From positions 48,086-112,085 of the forward strand of contig NZ_JAENIL010000024.1 of NCBI RefSeq assembly GCF_016595505.1: a DNA stretch of 64,000 nt, read 5' to 3'. The stretch comes from Pelagicoccus mobilis (lineage in GTDB: Bacteria; Verrucomicrobiota; Verrucomicrobiia; Opitutales; Opitutaceae). The notes beneath the pieces were generated by a model. That model did no database searches, had not been told where the DNA came from, and saw nothing but the letters and a program-made list of their open reading frames with translations. Shown here one piece after another: positions 44,712 through 54,124 of this stretch. A program made the translations under genes and the position numbers. Numbering within the stretch: the stretch's first letter is position 1; the number at the start of each line of letters is the position of its first letter.

Positions 44712-46171
44712 GCTCCTAGCTCCTTCTGTAGGGCCTTGATTTCATAGGATGCGGTTTGGAGTCGCTCGAGGATGGCGGTGGCAAGTTCATCGGGCTCGGG
44801 AAGTTCGTCGCTGCTGCTGGAGCTTTCGTCGCGGAGCCAGGAGAAGTCTAGGTTCTCGTTACGATCGGCGATTTCCTTTCGAGTGAACTTGCGGAAGCGG
44901 CCTGTATCGCCTTGGTCGATACGCTTGCTGGTGCCATTTGGCTTTTTACCGTAGGCTTTTTCGAAGTCGGCGAAGTGTTGTTCGGTCAGCGGAGTGCGTT
45001 TGCCAAACTTGGGCATGTTGCTCCGCATGTCGTAGACCCAAACGTTTTTGGTGCCGCCGGTTTCTTCCTTGTGGCGCTGGAAGAAGAGGACGTTGGTCTT
45101 GACGCCTTGGGCGTAGAAGATGCCGGTGGGGAGGCGGAGGATGGTGTGCAGGTTGCACTTGTCCATAAGGTCGCGGCGGATCTTGGCTCCGGTGTTGTCT
45201 TCGAAGAGGACGTTGTCGGGCAGGACGACAGCGGCACGCCCGCCGGGCTTGTTGGTGGAGGGGAGGCGCAGGCTGCGGTAGATATGCTGTAGGAAGGCGA
45301 GCTGTTTGTTGGCAGTGTCGAAGGTGAAGTCGTCGCGGGTGGGGGTGCCTCCGCCTTTTTTGGTGCCGAACGGTGGATTTGTGAGGACGAGGTCTGCATT
45401 TGTCAGGCTCTTACCGTCTTCGGATAGGGTGTCGCCCAAGAAGATGTCGCTATGAATGTCGTGCAGGAGGGCATTCATGAGAGCGAGGCGATGAGTGCTG
45501 GGAACCAGCTCCATGCCGTAGAAGGCTTGCTTCTTTTGGAACTCTTGGAGCTCGGGGGAGAGTTCGAAGAGTTGGTCGGTCTTTTCCTTGATGTAGTGGT
45601 CAGCGGCGACGAGGAAGCCGAGGGTGCCTGCAGCGGGGTCGTGGATGACTTCGCCCGGCTCTGGCTGCATGAGCCGCACCATGGAGTCGATGAGGGAGCG
45701 GGGCGTGAAGTATTGGCCAGCTCCGGACTTGGACTCTTCCGCGTTTTTCTGGAGGAGGCCTTCGTAGAGGTCGCCGAGACCTTCTTGGCGGGCTGAGTAC
45801 CAGTCGAGTCCGTCGATGGCGCTTACCAAGGTGTGCAGGTGGCGTGGCTGGCGGAGCGAGGTTTGGGCGTTGTTGAAGATGGCGGCTACGCGGGTGTTTT
45901 TCGAATTGCCCAGCTCGAGGAGGAGCTTGCGGTAGTGTTCGAAGAGGGGCTTGCCGTCCTTTTCGGCGAGAGTGGGCCAGCGGTATTCTGCGGGGATGTG
46001 GGTGTTTCCTTTGGGCGTCTCCTCTGCCATCTTGAGGAAGAGCAGGTAGGTGAGCTCGGTGACGTAGGCGGAGTACTGTACGCCGTCGTCGCGGAGGATG
46101 TTGCAGAGGTTCCAGAGCTTCTGGACGATGTCGAATGTGGTCTTGGAGAGAGCGTTGCTGAGGGAGGCCAT
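44708..46171 (-). CDS. hsdM: Type I restriction-modification N6-adenine methyltransferase subunit
   Basis: 487 aa. The N-terminal HsdM helical domain is followed by the SAM-binding motif H-D-P-A-A-G-T-L-G-F-L (the common form is D-P-A-C-G-T-G-G-F-L) and the catalytic motif V-L-T-N-P-P-F-G, defining an N6-adenine methylase of the gamma type. The C-terminal region, R-F-R-K-F-T-R-K-E-I and D-F-S-W-L-R-D, matches the usual HsdM end. It forms the methylase with HsdS and the full restriction complex with HsdR. The gap to the upstream hsdR is 26 nt. Confidence 0.93.
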   Translation of the reverse strand: MASLSNALSKTTFDIVQKLWNLCNILRDDGVQYSAYVTELTYLLFLKMAEETPKGNTHIPAEYRWPTLAEKDGKPLFEHYRKLLLELGNSKNTRVAAIFNNAQTSLRQPRHLHTLVSAIDGLDWYSARQEGLGDLYEGLLQKNAEESKSGAGQYFTPRSLIDSMVRLMQPEPGEVIHDPAAGTLGFLVAADHYIKEKTDQLFELSPELQEFQKKQAFYGMELVPSTHRLALMNALLHDIHSDIFLGDTLSEDGKSLTNADLVLTNPPFGTKKGGGTPTRDDFTFDTANKQLAFLQHIYRSLRLPSTNKPGGRAAVVLPDNVLFEDNTGAKIRRDLMDKCNLHTILRLPTGIFYAQGVKTNVLFFQRHKEETGGTKNVWVYDMRSNMPKFGKRTPLTEQHFADFEKAYGKKPNGTSKRIDQGDTGRFRKFTRKEIADRNENLDFSWLRDESSSSSDELPEPDELATAILERLQTASYEIKALQKELGA

Positions 46172-46197
46172 TTAGTGGTGTATTGAGAGAAAGGGAG

Positions 46198-49100
46198 CTA
46201 GGCGACGTCGTCGCTCCAGATCGCGGAGTGCAGGTCTGAGAGGAGTCGGTCGAGTTTGCCGGAAAAGGATTTGTTGATGACGTTGAAGCCGCCAGCGGAG
46301 GCGAAAGCGCCAGACTGGAGACTGTCTCGGTCGACGAGGGTCTGTTTCTTGATCTGATTGACGATGCGATCAAGCCAACGTCTCTGATTTTGCGTCCACT
46401 GGAATTCGGTAGAGGAGCGGAGCTGCTGGGCGGCCCGCTCGACGCGCTCCTCGAAGGGGATGAGCGGGGAGCCGAGGGCTTGGGAGCGGATGTAGCCGAT
46501 GAGGGTGGCGGCGCAGTCCTGGTGCTTGACCTCGCGCCAGGCGGGGCGGAGCTGGGTCTCGCTGAAGCCTTCGTCGGCGAGGGCGAGGAGGAGCTGCTTG
46601 AGGGCTTTGCGGTCGAGGCTGGCGGGAGCGGTGAGGACGAGGCGTAGGGCTTCGTTGGTGGTCTTGTGTTCGTCGATCCAGTGGTTGAAGCGATCGAGGT
46701 AGTCGGCGGGCTTTTCGCGTCCGTCTCCGTAGCCTCGCTCGACGCTTAGGATCTCGTCGGTGTGCTCGGAGACCATGAGGGGTGGGCGAGGGCCTTTCTT
46801 TGCGACTTTGGCTAGCCAGTCGGCGAGGTCCTCGCGCTTGTCGAAGATGGCGCTCGCGGCAGAGGGGGAAGTGGCAATGGCGGAGGTGAGGGTATCCGCA
46901 TTGTAGGGAGGGAAGCGGGACTCTAGCTCTTCGTTGCGGCCAGCGAGTCGCGAACCGAGGCGGCGGATGCGTACGACAAGCTCGCGGTGGAAGGCTTCGG
47001 CTGAAGTGGCGTTTTCGGCAGCGAGGGCTTCGTCCATCCAGCCGACAATTTGCGGGATGGATGCCTTGGGACGCTGGACGACGGGACGCATCGTGCTGAA
47101 GTCTTCCAAGGCGTCGTAGATATCGACTGCGTCGAAGATTTCAAAGGACTGCTTGTGCTCGCCCTCGCCGAAGAGGTCGCGGCATTGGCGGGTTGCGCGG
47201 CCGAGCATCTGCTCGTAAAGGATGCGGCTCTTGACGCGGCGGACGAAAACGAGGCGGGTGATGGCGGGGATATCGACGCCAGTGGTGAGCAAGTCTACGG
47301 TGACCGCAATTTTTGGATACACCTCGTTTTTGAAGCGTTTGTAGACGGTGGAGTCCCCTGCGACTGCGGTGCCGGTGATCTTGGCTACAAGGTTGTCGGG
47401 CTGCGGGCCGTATTGCTTGCGAATCGCTTTCTTGAGCTCGGTGACAAAAATGTCTGCGTGGGAATCGGTGGCGCAGAAGACGAGGGTTTTGCCAGGCTCG
47501 CTCGGGTCGAAGTATTCAGGGCTAGCGATTTCCTCGCAGATGGTCGTGTTGAACGGTCTGGTGATGACTTGCTTGTTGAACTCATCGACGCCTTTGAGGA
47601 CTTCGTCGGGGGCGGTGACGAGGTCCATCTCTCCGGTCTTGGGGTCGTAGAACTGGATCTTTTCGCCCCTTCGCCATTTGATGCCGTGCTTGGCGAGGGC
47701 GGTGGTGAAGCGGTAGGGCGGCTCGTGGTCGCAGAGGTGGCCGTCGGTGACCGCTTCGCGATAGGAGTAGGTGTAGACGGGGCGTCCAAAAATGTCGGTG
47801 GTGTGGGCGGCGGGTGTCGCGGTGAGGCCGATCTTGACGGCGTGGAAGTGCTCGATGACGCGGCGGTATTTGGAGATGAAATCGGCTTCCGAGCGGAACG
47901 CCATTTCATGCTCGTCCATCTCGCGGTCGAGGTTGTATCCACGATGGCATTCATCGATGATGATACAGTCGTATTGATCGACAGGGGGAGGCGGGTCGTC
48001 GCTGAGGTGGGTGACGCGCTGCACCATGCTCTGGACGGTGGCGATGTGGACCTTGGTCTCGGGCTCGATGGTGCGGTCCCCGAGCTCGGCCACGTTGTAC
48101 ATGTCGGTGAACGTTTGGAGAGACTCCAGCTTGATGTTGGCGAAGCCGTCGTCGTGGGCTTGTTCGCCAAGCTTTTCGCGGTCGACAAGAAAGAGGATGC
48201 GGCGAAAGCGTTTGTAGCGAATGAGGCGGTAGATGAGAGAAACGGCAGTGCGTGTCTTACCGGTTCCGGTGGCCATGGCGAGGAGGAGTTCTCGTTGACC
48301 GCGGGCGATGCATTTCTCGATCTCCGAAATGGCTTCGATCTGGTAGTCGCGGAGTCCGGGGAGATCGTCGACGGGTGAGTTTGAGAGGTCTTCGTTGGCT
48401 TCGGCAATGTCTTGCTTGAGGTCGGCTACTAGGCCTTCGGGACTACGCCAGCCGTCTATAGCGCAGGGGGAGAAGGTTTCGTCGCGAAGGTCTTGGAAGT
48501 AGATGCCGCTCTTCTCTTCGATCTGTTTGAGGTAGGGGCGTCCGTTCGAGGCGAAGGCAAAGGGGACCTTGTATTCAAACCATGGACTTCCTTCGGGGAG
48601 GGCGAAGCCTTTGGAGTCGATGTCTTTTGCGTAGCGTCTGGCCTGGCCTAAGACGGGCGGAAGGTCGTATTCAAATTTCTTGGCTTCTGCGACTGCTATA
48701 AGCTGAAGACCGACGAATAGAGCGTAGTCGACGGGGCCGGATGTGGTGGGCCACTCGGCGATGGCCTTGTTGACGCCCTTTTCGGGGCGGGTGCCACGAG
48801 CGTAGCGGATGTTGACCGTGTCGGCCTCCCAGCCTGCTTCGCGAAGTTTCGCGTCGATGATTTCGCGTGTTTCGGCTTCGTCGAGGTCGGAGAGGAATTG
48901 GGATGAGGCTTGGTTGGCCGCGGACTTTGTCTCCTCGGCTTCCTTCTTGGTAGGGGCGGGCTTTTTTGCTTCCTCGGAAAGGAAGGCTTCTTGGGCGGCG
49001 AGGAGCTTTTCCTCGGTTTCGGCTGCGAGGTCTAGGGCGGCGGCTTGTTCCTCGTAGGCTTTGCGGGCCTCCTCTAAAGCTGCTTCGCGTGCGGCTTCTA

Positions 49101-49629
49101 GGGAGCCGATTTGCGCTTCGGCTTGCTCGAGGGCTTTGTGCTCTTCAGCGAATTTTTCACGGAGCTCAGCGAGTTCGTTGGCGAGTTCCTCGGTTGGATC
49201 CTCGGGAGGAGGTGGAGGAATGAAGGCGCCGGGCTTGAAATTGGGTTTGGAAAGTCGGTGGTACCAGACGGCTATTGCCCGAGTCAGCTTGAGAGCGTGG
49301 AGAGCTGAGGACTCTTTTGCGCTGCCCGTGTGAACCGCTTTGTTACCGAGTTTCCGGATGGTGTGGAAGGCGTCGCATAGCTCGCGGCTGAGGTAGCCTT
49401 CGTCGCGGAGAGCGTTGATCGACTTGAGAAGGTCGGGGATCTCTTCGCGGTGTTGGGAGGAGGATTGGAGGATGAGCGCTGCGATCGCTTCGGCGAATTG
49501 CCTGGAGCGGGTGAGGGAGAGGTCCGGCTCTACGAAACAGTAAGATTCCGCTCCAGAAGCGAGTTTGAGCAAGTGAGGCTCAGACTTCCGGAGGAATTGG
49601 AAATTAACTGTAGGAGGTGGAACGGACAT
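46198..49629 (-). CDS. hsdR: Type I restriction endonuclease subunit (translocase/nuclease)
   Basis: 1143 aa. Order of domains: an N-terminal DUF4145-like region (residues 1-135, with R-K-L-G-N-K-A-V-H); a long charged coiled-coil (about 145-260); a HsdR_N nuclease core (V-D-Y-A-L-F-V-G then A-V-A-E-A-K-K, the D and E-x-K of a PD-(D/E)XK site); an SF2 helicase with A-M-A-T-G-T-G-K-T and I-I-I-D-E-C-H-R-G; and an EcoEI-type C-terminal domain. It is the first gene of the minus-strand island, and an opposite-strand gene starts 238 nt away. It cleaves unmodified DNA after ATP-driven translocation, using HsdM and HsdS for recognition. The fused DUF4145 is a known variant that may bind regulatory partners. 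Confidence 0.93.
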   Translation of the reverse strand: MSVPPPTVNFQFLRKSEPHLLKLASGAESYCFVEPDLSLTRSRQFAEAIAALILQSSSQHREEIPDLLKSINALRDEGYLSRELCDAFHTIRKLGNKAVHTGSAKESSALHALKLTRAIAVWYHRLSKPNFKPGAFIPPPPPEDPTEELANELAELREKFAEEHKALEQAEAQIGSLEAAREAALEEARKAYEEQAAALDLAAETEEKLLAAQEAFLSEEAKKPAPTKKEAEETKSAANQASSQFLSDLDEAETREIIDAKLREAGWEADTVNIRYARGTRPEKGVNKAIAEWPTTSGPVDYALFVGLQLIAVAEAKKFEYDLPPVLGQARRYAKDIDSKGFALPEGSPWFEYKVPFAFASNGRPYLKQIEEKSGIYFQDLRDETFSPCAIDGWRSPEGLVADLKQDIAEANEDLSNSPVDDLPGLRDYQIEAISEIEKCIARGQRELLLAMATGTGKTRTAVSLIYRLIRYKRFRRILFLVDREKLGEQAHDDGFANIKLESLQTFTDMYNVAELGDRTIEPETKVHIATVQSMVQRVTHLSDDPPPPVDQYDCIIIDECHRGYNLDREMDEHEMAFRSEADFISKYRRVIEHFHAVKIGLTATPAAHTTDIFGRPVYTYSYREAVTDGHLCDHEPPYRFTTALAKHGIKWRRGEKIQFYDPKTGEMDLVTAPDEVLKGVDEFNKQVITRPFNTTICEEIASPEYFDPSEPGKTLVFCATDSHADIFVTELKKAIRKQYGPQPDNLVAKITGTAVAGDSTVYKRFKNEVYPKIAVTVDLLTTGVDIPAITRLVFVRRVKSRILYEQMLGRATRQCRDLFGEGEHKQSFEIFDAVDIYDALEDFSTMRPVVQRPKASIPQIVGWMDEALAAENATSAEAFHRELVVRIRRLGSRLAGRNEELESRFPPYNADTLTSAIATSPSAASAIFDKREDLADWLAKVAKKGPRPPLMVSEHTDEILSVERGYGDGREKPADYLDRFNHWIDEHKTTNEALRLVLTAPASLDRKALKQLLLALADEGFSETQLRPAWREVKHQDCAATLIGYIRSQALGSPLIPFEERVERAAQQLRSSTEFQWTQNQRRWLDRIVNQIKKQTLVDRDSLQSGAFASAGGFNVINKSFSGKLDRLLSDLHSAIWSDDVA

Positions 49630-49867
49630 ACAAGGGGGGATGGTTTCTGGGAAGAGTTTTACAAATTGGGGAAGTTTGTAGGATTGGCGAGCTAAAGGTA
49701 TTTACTTAAGCGGGATTTCTTTGGTCTGTAGAAAATCTAATCTATCAAAATGCATCGGACAGGGAATGTCCTAGGCTCTGGTGTAGTGTCCTTTTCCTCT
49801 TCGGTTCGGTCAGCTGTTGCCGGATCGATTAACCCGTAATCACAACTCCCAAAGATAAGGAATCCCT

Positions 49868-51079
49868 ATGCCCAAATCCCCTCGACGTAAGTTTAACGCC
49901 GATAGGTTTCTCGATAAGTTTAAGTGTTTCGAAGGCGTTCTTCGACGCTATTGCGACCAATGGAAGGAGGGCCTCGACGGCTTTCCGGAGATGCTCACGG
50001 TGGAGACCTTCAAGGAATGGCTTCGGTCTTCGGCGGGGAATCGAGGAGCGAAGCGACGACACTTGAGCGAAGCGAAACATCGAGCACAAGAGGCGGAGAC
50101 TAGAACCAGGAAAAGGGGAGAAGTGGCATACAAGGGGATGCTTGAAGGTATCTACCGTGCCTACGACCTGTCGACGAAGCAGGGGCATGAGATTCTAATG
50201 GATGCCCTTGAACAGTGCGGGGTGGAGATTCCAGGCGTGCACTCGCTGCACGTGGAGGTCTTGGCGTTGCGAGTGTTGTCGGAGTTTCCGGAGGTGTTCG
50301 AGGTGGCCTATGATACTTTGACTGTTTCGCGGGTGGATAAGTTTACGATGTTTCGCGGAAAGAAAGCTTGGGAACTGGGAGAGATTGATGCCAACTCGGA
50401 GAGATTCGAGAAGGCATTGAGAAAGGCTTTCGCCGTTCGGAAAGGCACGGAGAAGGTTCTTGTGAAGCGTTTCACGGATGGAGATGTTCAGAACTTCATC
50501 GTGTACCACGAAGAACGGATTCAAGCGGTACTGGAGATGAAGGAGAATGACGAGACCATCGACATTCAGCCTCTCATCTTCCGGCCAGTGAAGCAGGATT
50601 TCATCGCCTACTTCCCTCGTTTTGGAAAAATCGAGATCGAATCCACGACAAAGAGGGACACCTCAATTCTGCGAACCACGTTTGGTAAGGTGTTCTTGGA
50701 TGATCCCGAATTCTTTGATTCCGAGGAAGCGGAGACCCTCATCAACTTGGATCGGCTGAAAGATCCGGCTTTCGCCTTTGATTTGGAGTCTGGCCATTAT
50801 GCATCCCTCACCGACGTACGTTGCCAGTTTGACGGCAAGGAAGCCCATCGGGTTGATTTCAATTCTAAGGACGTTTTCCAGACTCTGGAGAGGTTAAACC
50901 TTCGGCCATCGCTCGGCGATGCTCGCTTGGCTTCAGCCAAGATTAAAATCGTGTTTCCCGAGTGCCGTCGTGGAAAAACGGTTACGCTTTCCGATACCAA
51001 CAAGATCTCCTTCAATCGCTCGACGCGATCCATGGAGGTCTTTCGTTATCTTCGACGCTGGGGGCTCTTGTCTGCGTAG
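49868..51079 (+). CDS. Hypothetical protein, first gene of a two-gene unit
   Basis: 403 aa, no family recognised. The N-terminus is basic (K-S-P-R-R-K-F), followed by helical sequence with a charged segment (residues about 55-85, R-R-H-L-S-E-A-K-H-R) and a predominantly beta C-terminal half with several repeating K-I-x-I and F-D-F-x-S elements. No signal peptide, membrane helix, Walker or nuclease motif is visible. The start has a good ribosome-binding site, AAGGA, eight bases before the ATG. Its stop TAG overlaps the next gene's GTG start (TAGTG), so the pair is translationally coupled. It is transcribed divergently from hsdR across a 238-nt gap. A new defence or regulatory pair is possible, but no function is assigned. 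Confidence 0.75.
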   Translation: MPKSPRRKFNADRFLDKFKCFEGVLRRYCDQWKEGLDGFPEMLTVETFKEWLRSSAGNRGAKRRHLSEAKHRAQEAETRTRKRGEVAYKGMLEGIYRAYDLSTKQGHEILMDALEQCGVEIPGVHSLHVEVLALRVLSEFPEVFEVAYDTLTVSRVDKFTMFRGKKAWELGEIDANSERFEKALRKAFAVRKGTEKVLVKRFTDGDVQNFIVYHEERIQAVLEMKENDETIDIQPLIFRPVKQDFIAYFPRFGKIEIESTTKRDTSILRTTFGKVFLDDPEFFDSEEAETLINLDRLKDPAFAFDLESGHYASLTDVRCQFDGKEAHRVDFNSKDVFQTLERLNLRPSLGDARLASAKIKIVFPECRRGKTVTLSDTNKISFNRSTRSMEVFRYLRRWGLLSA

Positions 51080-52242
51080 TGAAAGTTTCAGACGACAATT
51101 CCTTTCTCTGGCGTAGAGTTAGCAACCTTCGCGAGCCCTTGTTTCGCTTTCGAGAGCTGCAACGTTACGAACCCGATCTCTGGGAACCACTGATTCAAAA
51201 CGGCCTCCTCGAAGAGACGCCAATCCCTGAGAGCTATTTGGACGAGAAGAACCGCTGGATGATCGTTCGCCAGGTAAGAGGGAATCTCTTCGGCGTCGAA
51301 GACTCCGACGAACCAAACGGCTTCGAAGTCTTGAGCGAAGACGATGTACGGCAGTATTGCTTCTCTCCGTCGAAGTTTGCCGATTCCTTGCGGGCTTCAA
51401 ATGCCATCGTTGGCAAAGGACTTCAGGAGTCTGAGAAGTTTGTTCGTTTGGGAGACAAGCGTATTTCATCGAAGGATACGCTTCGCGTTTATCTCTCGAT
51501 AGGCAGTAGTTTTCTCGATTCGCTTGAGTTGCGACTGAGGGCCCTTGCTAGGGAACGAAGCCGATCCGCTCGCGTAGTAGTCTTTCCCGTTTATCCGGAT
51601 CTCGATTCCGCAACTGAAGAGCTGCTCGAAGCCTCGAATCTCTTCATCACGGACTTCGATACGACCAGCTTTGAAATCAACTGGCCACTGTCACTAGGCA
51701 TCGAGCCATCAAAGCCTCAGCATGCCTTGATTTGCGAGGGTGCCACATGGCGTTTAGTCTTCGATGGGGAGGAGGCAACCGTTGGAGACTCGAAGGGTAT
51801 CCGTTTTCTGGCCAAGCTGCTCGCAAAGCCTTCAGAAGAGTTCTCTGCGTTCGCGTTGGCCAATCCCGATGCCGCTAGTGAATCCTTTGAAGTGTCCGAC
51901 TTGGAAACAACCGACACTGCTTCTCTTCGCCGTTACAAAGAGCGTTTGCTCGACATCGACGAAGACCTGGAAGAAGCCATCGCCTTCGATCGCGAGGACG
52001 AAATCGAACGCCTAGAAGAGGAGAAGGACTCGATTCTGAAGCATCTCGCCGAAGTTTCCGGAGCAGGCGGAAGAAGTCGTTTGCAAGGGGAGAAGGAGAA
52101 GGCCCGCCAATCGGTGCAACGAGCCTTCAAACGTATGCTCGCCTCGCTACCAATTGGTCGCTCGCACATCGAAACTCGATTGAAGACTGGGTACACTTGC
52201 ACCTATACGCCTGATTCGGGGGAAGTATGGGAGGTTGGCTGA
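51079..52242 (+). CDS. Hypothetical protein with a C-terminal regulator-associated domain, second gene of the unit
   Basis: 387 aa from a GTG overlapping the previous stop; the same frame extends upstream to 50962, but that part overlaps the first gene. The N-terminal 210 residues are unrecognised. From about residue 215 the protein resembles a domain I recall from the ends of large LuxR/AfsR-type regulators of actinobacteria and myxobacteria: G-A-T-W-R-L-V-F-D-G then D-S-K-G-I-R-F-L-A-K-L-L, then a helical hairpin with Y-K-E-R-L-L-D-I-D-E-D-L-E-E-A, then G-R-S-R and Y-T-P at the end. Those motifs suggest a winged-helix-like fold, so a regulatory role is possible. The match is from memory of the pattern and would need a profile search. 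Confidence 0.7.
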   Translation: MKVSDDNSFLWRRVSNLREPLFRFRELQRYEPDLWEPLIQNGLLEETPIPESYLDEKNRWMIVRQVRGNLFGVEDSDEPNGFEVLSEDDVRQYCFSPSKFADSLRASNAIVGKGLQESEKFVRLGDKRISSKDTLRVYLSIGSSFLDSLELRLRALARERSRSARVVVFPVYPDLDSATEELLEASNLFITDFDTTSFEINWPLSLGIEPSKPQHALICEGATWRLVFDGEEATVGDSKGIRFLAKLLAKPSEEFSAFALANPDAASESFEVSDLETTDTASLRRYKERLLDIDEDLEEAIAFDREDEIERLEEEKDSILKHLAEVSGAGGRSRLQGEKEKARQSVQRAFKRMLASLPIGRSHIETRLKTGYTCTYTPDSGEVWEVG

Positions 52243-52259
52243 AGGCCTGTCGGTTTCCT

Positions 52260-52320
52260 CATGTCGAAAAAACCGGAAAATATCGACAAGTCTTGTTTTC
52301 ATGTCGATTGGATCGACATG
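52260..52320. repeat. Cluster of CATGTCGA dyads between convergent genes
   Basis: A perfect palindrome, CATGTCGA (52300-52307), spacer TTGGA, TCGACATG (52313-52320), is preceded by another CATGTCGA at 52260-52267 facing a partial TCGACAAG at 52283-52290. No T-run follows, so an intrinsic terminator is unlikely. The site could be an operator, a recombination site or a protein-binding site of the element. Confidence 0.6.
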
Positions 52321-52375
52321 TGGCTACTTTGGATAGGCAATAATCCCGTCGAGCGCTTGTTGGCTGCGGGGCGTC

Positions 52376-54124
52376 TCACTCCAACTTGTATTTAAAAAAG
52401 ATGGGTTCGTAGCTAGGGGATGCATTTAACTCGATTGAGCCAATCACAATCCAAGTTTCCAAATCACTGCTCTTTGAGATGGAAAGCATGTATACTGGTT
52501 TTTGTTCAATCTCTTCGAATTGCCCGTTGATCTTGAGATATGTTGCTTCCTGAGAGCTGAAGAGTCCAAGGACTGATGGGGTTGCAATTATTGACTCGAA
52601 CGCCTGTGAATCATTGTGCGTTGGATCTAGTCCATTATCGAATTCTGTTTTGTCATCTATTCCATCGGCATCAGTATCGGCCTTTAGTGGATCCGTGCCA
52701 ACAATGGCTAGTTCATCATATGCGGTTAATCCGTCTTGGTCTTCATCGCTTAGGTCTCGTTCGAAGTGTGCAACTAGTGAGACGTTTGAGTTTAGGACTA
52801 GTTCGAAAGTAGAATCGAAGCTTTGATATGGCTCGTTCCATGAGATGAATCTGTATCCAGGAGCTGGTGTCGCCTTGATGCTTACCGTAGCTCCTTGAGC
52901 TGCTAGTGTTTCCCCTCCCGCTACAATCCCTCCCGCTATTGGTGAGGGTGAGATTGTGACGTTGTAGGTGTTGTTTGGCCAATACTCGAAAGGGCCGATG
53001 TCGGAAGCCGTTCCAAAACTGCGAGTCAATCCAGCGTAATCCTGTTCTTGTAGGATAGGCTCTTCGTTTGTGTTTGTAGACCGACCACGGTCTTTGAGTG
53101 GGGAGCTCTCTTGTAGTCGATAGTCTCTATTTTCCATATCCACAAATAGTGGGGATTGGTCGCTAATCAGGCAGTCGATTAGCAGGTAGGTTATGTTGTC
53201 AGGAAAACTATGAGACGATGGGATGAAGCAGTTGTAGAGCGAGATGCTCGTGGAGTCTCCACCGCTCACTAGTTTATTGTAGCCACCAGTGAAGATGGAA
53301 TTCCAAACTGTCAGATTTGCTTCGCTTGAACCTAGGGCTGTTGTTCCATTGATGAATAGGGAGTTGTAAACGTTTGTCTGGCCTCGATGAACGGATACAT
53401 CCGCCGTATACGCGGATTCAGTGTTTCTCACAAAGATACATTGTTGTACCCAAGAAGAGAGCGTACCGAGTTCGACATAAATCGCGGCACCACCATTCCT
53501 AGTAGGGCTACCACCGGGGGATTTATTGCCCTCGAAAAGGCAGTTAATGAAAGATGCGTCGTGGCTCGCTGAAACAGCCCCTCCGCTATCAAAGTGACTT
53601 GTTGATCCGTTCGCATTGTTTGAATAGAACGTGGATCTAGAGGCACTTATCCCGCCATTCGCGAAAATTCCGCCTCCGCCATTTTCAGCGTGGCAATCAC
53701 TCACCCGTACTTCGGAAATTGTAAGGTAGGCGGAAGTCGCTTTTACCCCACCTCCTGAACCCGTGGTGTATCCATTGGTTACTGAGATGTTCTCAAGGTG
53801 AACCTGGGATTGGGAGAGCTTCAGCACTGTGTCCTTGTTGTCGCCGTCGATGATTGTTGATTCGTGGCTCTCTCCATAAATGGAAAGCTTGTGGCCTGTA
53901 GATGAGATATAGACGAACGAACCAAGGCCATCTTCTTGAGTCGAGTATGTGCCGGCGGTTAAGTGTATCGAATTTGCCTCAGCGTTGCTTGATGCTTCTA
54001 ATAGGGCCTCTCTGAAACCGACAACCGTAGAGACTTCGAAGAGCTTTCCCGGTAGATTAGTGATGCCGAAGTTGAGTGCTGCAAAGGCTAATATGAGCTT
54101 GGTTATGGAGCTTGTAAACCACAT
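52376..54124 (-). CDS. Secreted right-handed beta-helix protein with InlB-like and TSP3 repeats
   Basis: 582 aa. I chose the ATG ending at 54124, which has GGAGG five bases upstream and starts a signal peptide (hydrophobic residues 6-22); the open frame upstream to 54184 is unlikely. Residues about 30-370 form a beta-helix with short repeats of the G-G-G-I-F and G-A-A-I-Y kind, as in choice-of-anchor and pectin-lyase-fold proteins. Residues 372-450 resemble an InlB B-repeat. Residues about 455-505 are calcium-type TSP3 repeats (D-E-D-Q-D-G-L-T and D-T-D-A-D-G-I-D-D). It is exported, probably surface-attached. It sits inside the mobile element and could be adhesin-like cargo. The 3' end converges on the unknown pair. 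Confidence 0.8.
   Translation of the reverse strand: MWFTSSITKLILAFAALNFGITNLPGKLFEVSTVVGFREALLEASSNAEANSIHLTAGTYSTQEDGLGSFVYISSTGHKLSIYGESHESTIIDGDNKDTVLKLSQSQVHLENISVTNGYTTGSGGGVKATSAYLTISEVRVSDCHAENGGGGIFANGGISASRSTFYSNNANGSTSHFDSGGAVSASHDASFINCLFEGNKSPGGSPTRNGGAAIYVELGTLSSWVQQCIFVRNTESAYTADVSVHRGQTNVYNSLFINGTTALGSSEANLTVWNSIFTGGYNKLVSGGDSTSISLYNCFIPSSHSFPDNITYLLIDCLISDQSPLFVDMENRDYRLQESSPLKDRGRSTNTNEEPILQEQDYAGLTRSFGTASDIGPFEYWPNNTYNVTISPSPIAGGIVAGGETLAAQGATVSIKATPAPGYRFISWNEPYQSFDSTFELVLNSNVSLVAHFERDLSDEDQDGLTAYDELAIVGTDPLKADTDADGIDDKTEFDNGLDPTHNDSQAFESIIATPSVLGLFSSQEATYLKINGQFEEIEQKPVYMLSISKSSDLETWIVIGSIELNASPSYEPIFFKYKLE

Noticed and set aside
45600..46373. 257-codon minus-strand ORF overlapping hsdM and hsdR ends
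   Set aside because: Arginine/proline/serine-rich wrong-frame reading of hsdM; no family features.
47050..48378. 442-codon plus-strand ORF opposite hsdR
   Set aside because: Antisense shadow of the helicase domain: composition is D/V/G/A-biased, no motifs, while the minus strand encodes a complete HsdR.
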